From Flavobacteriales bacterium (GTDB lineage: Bacteria; Bacteroidota; Bacteroidia; Flavobacteriales_D; Sanyastnellaceae), in the NCBI GenBank assembly GCA_027491215.1, contig JAIXWP010000045.1, positions 1 through 34,650 of the forward strand: 34,650 nucleotides of DNA. The letters are read 5' to 3'. Positions within the stretch are counted from its first letter, which is position 1; each line of letters starts with the position of its first letter. The position numbers were made by a program, and so were the translations under genes. Positions 1 to 6,239 of this stretch are shown here, piece after piece. The notes beneath the pieces are model-generated. The model was not told the DNA's origin. It ran no database searches and saw only the letters and a list, made by a program, of their open reading frames with translations.

Positions 1-295
1 ATTTTGTGGAGAATGTTGACTCACTTTCCCACCGAGATTCCCAATTGTTTTCTTGCGAGTATTCTTTTCTGCTGTGCTGATTGTCGGTCCATTGCTCTTC
101 ATCTGAAAAGCTTCGGAGTGAATCGAAAAGTTGTTGAATAATCTCTATTTCGATTTTTACTTTGGGCTTAAATAATAGAACGGGTAAGGTCCAATGAATT
201 ATTCCCACGAGCATTATTACGATTAAAAAGAGGACAACGCCTTTTCTTTCTCTCTTGGAAAAAGAGAAAAGATCTTTTAGTTCTTCACGTTTCAT
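1..295 (-). CDS. Membrane-anchored protein, N-terminal part only (possibly a helix-hairpin-helix ComEA-like protein)
   Basis: This minus-strand reading frame starts at an ATG complementary to 293-295, stays open for 98 codons and runs off the left edge. The protein begins MKREELKDLFSFSKRERKG, followed by one hydrophobic segment (about residues 19-43) and then a charged region rich in Glu, Ser, Gln and Asn. A short basic FSFSKRER-type leader before a single transmembrane helix is familiar from Bacteroidota proteins that carry ComEA-like helix-hairpin-helix DNA-binding domains further along. Those domains would lie outside the window, so the family assignment is a guess from the N terminus alone. 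It lies 52 bases downstream of the symporter gene on the same strand, so the two could be co-transcribed. No terminator is visible between them. Confidence 0.45.
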   Translation of the reverse strand, partial: MKREELKDLFSFSKRERKGVVLFLIVIMLVGIIHWTLPVLLFKPKVKIEIEIIQQLFDSLRSFSDEEQWTDNQHSRKEYSQENNWESRWESESTFSTK

Positions 296-347
296 AGCAC
301 AAAGCTATGTCACAAGAACCTGCATAATTCGTATATTCTATTCGTGT

Positions 348-2150
348 TTATACCTTGGCACGCAGATCAATCCAGTAAGCCTTTAGGTCTCTCTTAACCT
401 CTCCACTCATGATAAGAAGTCCGATGACGTTTGGAAAGGCCATTCCTAGAATCATCATGTCTGAGAAGTCCATCACAGCTCCTTTTCCGCTGCTTGTTCC
501 CACAATGGTGCAAAGTAAGAAAATGACTTTGTATATCATTTGAGCTCTCGGCGTTTCTCCAACCAAGTATGCCCAAGATTTCATACCGTAATATGACCAA
601 GAAATCATAGTACTAAATGCAAAAAGGAAAATTGCAATTGTAAGAACAATATCAAACCAGCTAAATTGAGACTTGAATGCAGCAGTAGTCAATGCAACAC
701 CATCGAGACCTTGCGGATTTTGCGCATACCCTGTGAAAATCAAAACTAATGCTGTCATGGTACAAATGACTACCGTATCAATGAAAGGTTCGAGCAAGGA
801 CACAATTCCTTCACTAATTGGTTTGTTTGTTTTTGAAGCGCTGTGAGCAATCGATGCGCTACCTACTCCAGCTTCATTACTGAATGCAGCTCTGCGGAAA
901 CCCATGATCATTACCCCAAGAAATCCTCCCTTTGCAGCGTCCGCATTAAATGCGCCGTTGAAAATATCCGCAAAAGCTTGCCCAATAAAATTATAATTCA
1001 TGCCTATGATTAATAGAGCAGACCCGACATAGAGCAGAATCATCAAGGGAACAATTTTGTCAGTGACTTTTGCAATGCTCTTTATTCCACCGATAATAAC
1101 TAAACCCGTCATCAAAGCCAATCCAATTCCAACTGCAATACTGTGATTGGAAAGAGCTGGAATTACGCTCGAAAGCTGAGAAAATGTTTGATTGGCCTGG
1201 TACATGTTTCCTCCACCAATCGATCCACCGACGCAGAGTATTGCAAATGTGAAAGCCAATACTTTTCCGAATTTTCCCATTCCTCTTATTGCAAGGCCTT
1301 TTGATAAATAGTACATCGGACCTCCGCTTACTTCGCCTTTTTCATTGATGTTGCGATACTTTACACCAAGCGTACACTCAACGAATTTACTAGACATACC
1401 CAGCAATCCGGCAACAATCATCCAAAAGGTAGCTCCAGGCCCACCTACAGCCATTGCAGTGGCAACTCCGGCAATATTTCCCATACCAACTGTTCCCGAT
1501 AGTGCAGTTGCAAGCGCCTGAAAATGGCTTACTTCTCCTTTGTCTTCAGGGTTATCAAATTTTCCTCGTGCAAGTTGTATCGCATGTTTGAAGCCTCTTA
1601 GGTTGATGAATCCCATTCTAAATGTGAAGAAGATCGCTCCAAGAATAAGCCACACAACTACTAAAGGCATGCTGATGGTCTTGTAATCACCGTTCGGATG
1701 TAAGACGAATTTTCCATGCTCATCCTGAATTCTTGGATCATACATTCCCAAGGCGGCAAAGGGATCTGAAAAGAGAACCAGACTGACTGCATCAACGAAT
1801 GGCGTGAAAATCGCGTTGACTTTTTCTTGGCCACTGAGCGAGGGGATAGTGAAGACAGCTTGCTGCTCGTTTCCACTTCCATCAGATATTAGGACGGAAT
1901 ATTCCTTTCCTTCCTCAAGTCCACTGCTCTCAATACTCCCAAGTGTTGTCTCTTGCTTGCTCCATTTAATAGTGTACTGCGAGTTATCTGATCCAGCATG
2001 GGATGTCCCCCAAATAATTTTAGCTGTTCCATCCTTAATTTCAGGGGTTGGATTCGCTGTTTCAATCGTAAAATTGATATTATCAGAGGCGTGAGCATTT
2101 GAAATGCAGACCATTACTATTACACCGAGTAAAAAAAGACGTTTTCTCAT
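348..2150 (-). CDS. AGCS-family alanine/amino-acid:cation symporter with N-terminal SprB-repeat-like domain
   Basis: This 600-residue inner-membrane protein belongs to the AGCS family, which takes up alanine or glycine with Na+ or H+. The family signature is clear: ALSGTVGMGNIAGVA followed by GGPGATFWM (about residues 212-242), then GMSSKFVECTLGVKYR and many hydrophobic helices. Before the transporter core there is a signal peptide (about 1-21) and a beta-rich segment (about 28-104) with the pattern PTPEIKDGTA, YTIKWS, GLEEGKEYSVLISDGSG. That pattern resembles a cysteine-free SprB repeat and would sit in the periplasm. AGCS proteins outside this phylum are usually 450-500 residues and lack it. 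The ATG at 2148-2150 is followed by a good signal peptide. The gene is divergent from dnaX. The exact substrate cannot be read from the sequence. Confidence 0.9.
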   Translation of the reverse strand: MRKRLFLLGVIVMVCISNAHASDNINFTIETANPTPEIKDGTAKIIWGTSHAGSDNSQYTIKWSKQETTLGSIESSGLEEGKEYSVLISDGSGNEQQAVFTIPSLSGQEKVNAIFTPFVDAVSLVLFSDPFAALGMYDPRIQDEHGKFVLHPNGDYKTISMPLVVVWLILGAIFFTFRMGFINLRGFKHAIQLARGKFDNPEDKGEVSHFQALATALSGTVGMGNIAGVATAMAVGGPGATFWMIVAGLLGMSSKFVECTLGVKYRNINEKGEVSGGPMYYLSKGLAIRGMGKFGKVLAFTFAILCVGGSIGGGNMYQANQTFSQLSSVIPALSNHSIAVGIGLALMTGLVIIGGIKSIAKVTDKIVPLMILLYVGSALLIIGMNYNFIGQAFADIFNGAFNADAAKGGFLGVMIMGFRRAAFSNEAGVGSASIAHSASKTNKPISEGIVSLLEPFIDTVVICTMTALVLIFTGYAQNPQGLDGVALTTAAFKSQFSWFDIVLTIAIFLFAFSTMISWSYYGMKSWAYLVGETPRAQMIYKVIFLLCTIVGTSSGKGAVMDFSDMMILGMAFPNVIGLLIMSGEVKRDLKAYWIDLRAKV

Positions 2151-2207
2151 GGCGGCAAATTAAGTCATTGAGGGTCCATTGTGTATATCGTGTGGATATT
2201 CTGTTAA

Positions 2208-2237
2208 TTGTTATTACTTTCTATCATCGCATCTTTG
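2208..2237 (+). promoter_or_regulatory. Candidate dnaX promoter (TTG - 19 nt - CATCTTTG)
   Basis: A TTG at 2208-2210 is followed 19 bases later by CATCTTTG at 2230-2237, one mismatch from the Bacteroidota -7 consensus TAnnTTTG. The ATG of dnaX begins only seven bases after the box, so the transcript would have almost no leader. This placement also supports the start at 2245 rather than the longer frame from 2179. Confidence 0.5.
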
Positions 2238-2244
2238 CGCTGTT

Positions 2245-3327
2245 ATGGCAGAGAATTTCATTGTTTCAGCACGAAAGTATCGTCCGGATACATGGGAGTC
2301 GGTGGTAGGGCAAAAGCACATTACCGCTACTCTCCAGAATGCTATTGCCAATAACCAAATCGCTCAAGCTTATTTATTTACAGGACCTAGAGGAGTGGGT
2401 AAAACTACTTGTGCCCGCATTTTCGCAAAGGCCGTAAATGGAATGTTGAGCGAGAATATTCAAGATCTTCAGTTCAGTATTTTCGAACTCGATGCCGCTT
2501 CTAATAACTCGGTAGAGGATATTAGAACGATTGTAGATTCTGTAAGAATACCTCCTCAAGTTGGAAAATACAAAGTTTATATCATAGATGAGGTGCACAT
2601 GCTGTCATCTGCGGCTTTCAATGCTTTTTTGAAAACATTGGAGGAGCCACCAGCACATGCTATTTTCATTCTTGCGACCACTGAAAAACACAAGATTCTC
2701 CCAACTATCTTGAGCCGTTGTCAAATTTTTGATTTTAATAGAATTAAAGTCAAGGATATGACGGAGCACTTGGCTTACATTGCTTCAAAAGAAGGAATTA
2801 CAGCCGAGCCTGATGCTTTGCACGTGATTGCACAAAAGGCAGATGGAGCAATGCGTGACGCATTGTCTATTTTCGACCAAGTGGTGGCTTTCTGCGGAAG
2901 AAACTTGACCTACCAAGATGTAATTCAGAACTTAAATGTTCTCGACTACGAATACTATTTTAAACTCACAGATTTCATCATCAAGGAGGACATTCCTTCT
3001 GCGTTGATGTTATTCAATGATGTTTTGAACAAAGGATTTGATGGACACCATTTCATTACTGGACTAGGTGCACATTTCAGAAATCTTCTTGTTTGCAAAG
3101 ACCCTATCACGCTCCAACTATTGGAAGTGAGTGAAAATGTTGCTGCTAAATATGGCGAGCAAGCGCAGGCTGCGGACCTCCGTCTTTTAATTAAGGCAAT
3201 GGATCTTGTCAATGAGTGCGACGGTCAGTATAGGATGAGTAAACATCCTAGGCTGCTGGTAGAACTTACTATCATGCAAGCTTGCAGCATTCTCTACAAT
3301 CAAAGAGAAGGCGAAAAAAAAAATTGA
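2245..3327 (+). CDS. dnaX: DNA polymerase III subunit gamma/tau, gamma-like zero-frame product (tau tail in the -1 frame)
   Basis: This is the ATPase subunit of the clamp loader, which opens the beta clamp and organises the replisome. The zero frame gives 360 residues. Walker A GPRGVGKT is at 47-54, Walker B with DEVH near 115-118, the sensor LATTE at 143-147 and the SRC arginine-finger motif at 157-159. The four-cysteine zinc module that follows Walker A in E. coli is missing: AKAVNG runs on to FELDAASNNS with no cysteines, as in flavobacterial DnaX. The frame stops at TGA 3325-3327, directly after ten A residues, and the rest of the protein continues in the -1 frame to 3965. I chose the ATG at 2245 because homologues start M-x-x-F-x-V-S-A-R-K-Y-R-P. 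A joined product would be about 573 residues. Confidence 0.93.
   Translation: MAENFIVSARKYRPDTWESVVGQKHITATLQNAIANNQIAQAYLFTGPRGVGKTTCARIFAKAVNGMLSENIQDLQFSIFELDAASNNSVEDIRTIVDSVRIPPQVGKYKVYIIDEVHMLSSAAFNAFLKTLEEPPAHAIFILATTEKHKILPTILSRCQIFDFNRIKVKDMTEHLAYIASKEGITAEPDALHVIAQKADGAMRDALSIFDQVVAFCGRNLTYQDVIQNLNVLDYEYYFKLTDFIIKEDIPSALMLFNDVLNKGFDGHHFITGLGAHFRNLLVCKDPITLQLLEVSENVAAKYGEQAQAADLRLLIKAMDLVNECDGQYRMSKHPRLLVELTIMQACSILYNQREGEKKN
3314..3323 (+). promoter_or_regulatory. dnaX: A10 slippery run in dnaX (putative frameshift or transcriptional slippage site)
   Basis: Ten consecutive A residues are read in the zero frame as gaa aaa aaa aat tga, which ends the gamma-like protein. One extra A in the mRNA, two fewer, or a -1 ribosomal shift continues into the conserved tail. 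The purine-rich AGAAGG at 3306-3311 lies two bases before the run and could act as an internal Shine-Dalgarno-like stimulator, although its spacing is short. An assembly error in the homopolymer is the main alternative. Confidence 0.6.
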
Positions 3328-3965
3328 AAATTAAACCGTTTAGAAGTTCTCCGTCCCCAATAACTTCTAGCGTTCCTCCTGTAAGCACTGTAAAACCAGC
3401 TACTACAGAAACTCCGGCTATGGTGGTGCAAAATGCCATCTCTCAGCCTAGCATTAAACCTTCAGCAGAAAACAGATCGAAAATATTTAGTAGTCCTGAT
3501 TTTATTTCGATAAAAACAATCACTTCCAATGCCGCAAAAGAGGCGAGAGGTGAAGGTAAATCAGAGGATACTGCGGTTGAGGATACTGCTCCAACAAGAG
3601 ACTTCACACTTTCGGAGTTACAGGAAGCATGGATGAGATTTGCTGATACTCGCTTGAGTTCAAATATGCAGGTTCAGATGGCTTTTAAAGTTGCCTCACT
3701 TGAAATGGTGGATCATTTGAAAATTCGTGTGGCATTCCCGAGTGAAACACAGCAGATGTATTTCAATGATCATCGAAATTCACTTGCAGAATATTTAAGG
3801 ATAGAGCACCAGATCTCAGGTATTGTTTATGAGCTAGATACTTTAAAACACACTGAGATTAGGCTTTCTACAATGTCTGATAAAGAAAAATTTGAGGCCA
3901 TGCGCGACCGCAACCCTGCGCTAGAAGAGCTTCGTAAGAAATTTAATTTGCAAGTAGATTTTTAA
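3321..3965 (+). CDS. dnaX: DnaX tau-specific C-terminal region (-1 frame continuation of dnaX)
   Basis: About 214 residues continue DnaX in the -1 frame from the A10 run. A Pro/Ser/Thr-rich linker (KIKPFRSSPSPI onward) leads to a folded domain beginning near FTLSELQEAWMRFAD. The end, EKFEAMRDRNPALEELRKKF, matches the C-terminal pattern of flavobacterial DnaX proteins, in which this region is fused in frame. It has no plausible start codon or independent role, so it should be produced only by slippage on the A run, giving the long tau-like subunit that links the clamp loader to the polymerase. Its preserved coding quality argues against a decayed pseudogene. The stop TAA at 3963-3965 overlaps the stop of the convergent glycosyltransferase gene. 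Confidence 0.8.
   Translation, partial: KLKIKPFRSSPSPITSSVPPVSTVKPATTETPAMVVQNAISQPSIKPSAENRSKIFSSPDFISIKTITSNAAKEARGEGKSEDTAVEDTAPTRDFTLSELQEAWMRFADTRLSSNMQVQMAFKVASLEMVDHLKIRVAFPSETQQMYFNDHRNSLAEYLRIEHQISGIVYELDTLKHTEIRLSTMSDKEKFEAMRDRNPALEELRKKFNLQVDF
3341..3369 (+). other. Perfect 8-bp hairpin downstream of the dnaX slip site
   Basis: TAGAAGTT at 3341-3348 pairs perfectly with AACTTCTA at 3362-3369, with a T-G pair possible at 3340/3370 and a loop of 13 bases. It begins 17 bases after the A10 run. Hairpins after slip sites stimulate frameshifting in E. coli dnaX, but at a shorter distance (about 5-6 bases), so a role here is inferred, and an 8-bp stem could arise by chance. Confidence 0.4.
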
Positions 3966-5077
3966 AGCTTCGCGAACTCTAAAATACTTTGAGCAAAAGC
4001 TTCCCAGCTCAATGCATCTTTCTTTTTTCGTATTTCTAACTTCCAATTTTCTGCTGGTAGTTGATAGAAATTTTGAACTGAGTTTGCAATTAAATTTGAT
4101 TCTGGTTTGTCGATAATTAAGCCTGTTTTTCCATGCTCAATAATCTCTTTTAATCCACCAACATCTGTTGCGATGATAGGGATTTCAAAATGATATGCAA
4201 TGGCTGAAATTCCGCTCTGAGTGGCGCTTTTATAAGGCAGCACTACCACGTCTGAAGCACCAAAAAATAGAGGTACTTCAAAATCATCAATGTATCTTAC
4301 AAAAGGAAAGCAATTAGCTTTATTCGGCAATGCTTCTATTTGATTTTGGTACTCCTCAAATGAGCCATAGCTCTCACCAGCAATTACCAATTGATAAGAA
4401 TCGTCTAATTGTTTGAATGCCTCAATCAATAGATCAAGGCCTTTATAATCCCGAATAAACCCAAAGAACAAGAGTGTCTTTTTATCCGGATGTAAACCCA
4501 ATTTTTTGCGAGCCTCTTGTGTGGGAACGATTGCTCCAAAATGATCATATAACGGATGCTCCTTAAGCAAGACCTGAGCGTCAGGTCGGATCGAAAGGAT
4601 ATCATTTTTTACTGAATCGCTCATGGCCACAAATTTGTGATTGCGGTTCATGAAATAACGAGCAAAGGCTTTATCAAAAAACTTCTTTTCGTGCGGTATC
4701 GCATTATCGACTACCGTCATCACTGTCGTATGCTTAGACTTTACAGAGCCGGCTACATAGCCCAGGCTAGGCGCCATATAGGACATCCAATATTTCATCA
4801 ATAGCACATCGGGCTGCGTCTTTTTTATGGCTTGTGCTGTATGATACCATGATATTGGATTGATGGTATCTAACATACGCACACTTGCGATGGGATCAGC
4901 AATATCTGCTTCTGTGACTAACTGTGTTTTTCCAGGAAATAAAAAATCAGGATACTGTCTGGTGAATGTATAAGCAGTCACCAAGTGATCCTTTTCTATC
5001 GCACGATACAAATTGGCATTGAACTGTGCAATACCGCCTCTATAAGGGTAGAAAGTACTTAGATAGGCAATATTCAT
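3962..5077 (-). CDS. Glycosyltransferase family 4 (GT-B fold)
   Basis: This 371-residue GT-B glycosyltransferase probably builds cell-surface polysaccharide or LPS from nucleotide sugars. The N terminus MNIAYLSTFYPYRGGIAQF has the glycine-rich loop of family 4. The donor-binding half contains LLFFGFIRDYKGLDLLIEAF and LPYKSATQSGISAIAYHFE, then PIIATDVGGLKE. The usual E-x7-E motif is altered at its first part, with TQSGIS where many members have an acidic residue; this variant recurs in a recognised subgroup, so I still expect activity. It is the second gene of a minus-strand pair: its ATG overlaps the GT9 stop by four bases (5074-5077). Its own stop TAA shares the TTAA at 3962-3965 with dnaX. 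The sugar specificity cannot be read. Confidence 0.87.
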   Translation of the reverse strand: MNIAYLSTFYPYRGGIAQFNANLYRAIEKDHLVTAYTFTRQYPDFLFPGKTQLVTEADIADPIASVRMLDTINPISWYHTAQAIKKTQPDVLLMKYWMSYMAPSLGYVAGSVKSKHTTVMTVVDNAIPHEKKFFDKAFARYFMNRNHKFVAMSDSVKNDILSIRPDAQVLLKEHPLYDHFGAIVPTQEARKKLGLHPDKKTLLFFGFIRDYKGLDLLIEAFKQLDDSYQLVIAGESYGSFEEYQNQIEALPNKANCFPFVRYIDDFEVPLFFGASDVVVLPYKSATQSGISAIAYHFEIPIIATDVGGLKEIIEHGKTGLIIDKPESNLIANSVQNFYQLPAENWKLEIRKKKDALSWEAFAQSILEFAKL

Positions 5078-6168
5078 GCGTCAGCCCATTTTTTGATTTC
5101 ATTGAAAACTTGCGCTACCGAGAGATCCTTCATGCAATGTTTTTCACGACTGCAAGTGTTTCCGTAATAGCAATCACAACCAGTAGATGGTTCAATGATC
5201 GATCCTTGGCCGTATAATTCAAATTCATATTTATTGAAAATGTTATTGAATAATACCATCTTCTTATTCAAACCAAGCGCAATATGCATCATCATGCTCA
5301 CAGCAGTCACAATCACATCGCAATGACTCACTAGTGCAATAAACTCATCAAGTTGAAAGTGTCCTGGGTAGAAACATCCCGTGGCTTGAACGTAATAAGA
5401 ATTTACATCATCCTCATCTTTACCACCAAGAACAATCGGATAGTAGCCATCATTCTGAAGTTGCTTGATAAGCTCAATCCAATTTTCTTGAGGCCATAAT
5501 CTTGTTTGCCAACGAACCCCGCATCCTGTATTCAAACCAATGATTTTTTTACCATTGGCTTCTTCGCGAATAGAATTCCATTTCTTCGCAAGGTTTTGAT
5601 TGTAGTTGAGTTTGTATGGCTCTCCTTGAAAATCCAAGTGACAGATTTCAAAAATTTCTTCTAAGTAGTTTTTAGTATTTGTCTTTGAAATATTGTCGAA
5701 TAATCCCGTAACCAACTTATGCTCTGCGGCAGGTGTTGCGGCTTCGATGTGATTGTTTTTCCATGTAAAACCGAACTTTCGTTCGCTTTCTACTTCGGCC
5801 AATAAAGCACAAGCTTCTACTTCTTTATCCAAGTTGATTGCAATGTCATATTTGTATTGCTTGATTTTATAGATAGATAAAAAATCTGGGGTATAAATCT
5901 CATCTACCAAATCTTTCGGAAGCACTGCTGGGCTTTGAGTGATCCAACTGATGTGGCAGTTTGGATATTCTTTTCTGAATCTCGTTAAAAGTGGTGTAGT
6001 GCGAATAACATCGCCAATAGCACCAAGCTTAATGATTAAAATTCTAGTTTGAATCGGCGCATATTCAGTGCAAGTGGAGCAAACTTGGTTACTTGTTTTA
6101 TTTGGTTTGCAAGGAATTCCACCTCGGAAAAAACGACAATCGTACTTAATTGATCCATATTCACTCAT
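5074..6168 (-). CDS. Glycosyltransferase family 9 (heptosyltransferase-like) with N-terminal four-Cys motif
   Basis: This 364-residue GT9 protein resembles ADP-heptose:LPS heptosyltransferases that extend the LPS core on the cytoplasmic face of the inner membrane. IIKLGAIGDVIRTTPLL (about residues 45-61) is the family's N-terminal motif, with GLNTGCGVRWQTRLWP and SHCDVIVTAVSMMMHIALGL in the second half. Before the fold are four cysteines (C11, C20, C30, C33) in the order C-x8-C-x9-C-x2-C, and near the end another cysteine cluster (CDCYYGNTCSREKHC). Both suggest bound metal or disulfides and mark a subgroup distinct from E. coli WaaC/WaaF. It leads the minus-strand glycosyltransferase operon and shares a 71-base divergent region with the TonB receptor gene. 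Heptose as the substrate is an inference. Confidence 0.85.
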   Translation of the reverse strand: MSEYGSIKYDCRFFRGGIPCKPNKTSNQVCSTCTEYAPIQTRILIIKLGAIGDVIRTTPLLTRFRKEYPNCHISWITQSPAVLPKDLVDEIYTPDFLSIYKIKQYKYDIAINLDKEVEACALLAEVESERKFGFTWKNNHIEAATPAAEHKLVTGLFDNISKTNTKNYLEEIFEICHLDFQGEPYKLNYNQNLAKKWNSIREEANGKKIIGLNTGCGVRWQTRLWPQENWIELIKQLQNDGYYPIVLGGKDEDDVNSYYVQATGCFYPGHFQLDEFIALVSHCDVIVTAVSMMMHIALGLNKKMVLFNNIFNKYEFELYGQGSIIEPSTGCDCYYGNTCSREKHCMKDLSVAQVFNEIKKWADA

Positions 6169-6173
6169 GTTGG

Positions 6174-6205
6174 CGAAAATAATAGGGAAGTGGTGAACTT
6201 TCCAA
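6174..6205 (-). promoter_or_regulatory. Candidate promoter of the GT9-GT4 operon
   Basis: On the minus strand a TTG (complement of 6203-6205) precedes TATTTTCG (complement of 6174-6181) by 21 bases. The second element differs from TAnnTTTG at one base. It ends five bases before the ATG at 6168, which implies a leaderless or very short leader transcript. Confidence 0.45.
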
Positions 6206-6212
6206 TTAGTTA

Positions 6213-6220
6213 TAAGTTTG
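6213..6220 (+). promoter_or_regulatory. Candidate -7 box of the TonB receptor gene
   Basis: TAAGTTTG matches the Bacteroidota -7 consensus TAnnTTTG exactly and lies 19 bases before the ATG at 6240. No clear TTG is present at the -33 position (a TGG at 6191-6193 has the right spacing), so this is a partial promoter call. Confidence 0.4.
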
Positions 6221-6239
6221 AAACTGTGAATTTTGAACT

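Noticed and set aside
2179-2244. Upstream extension of DnaX by 22 residues
   Set aside because: The extra residues are unlike DnaX N termini and overlap the predicted promoter box; homologues begin at the ATG at 2245.
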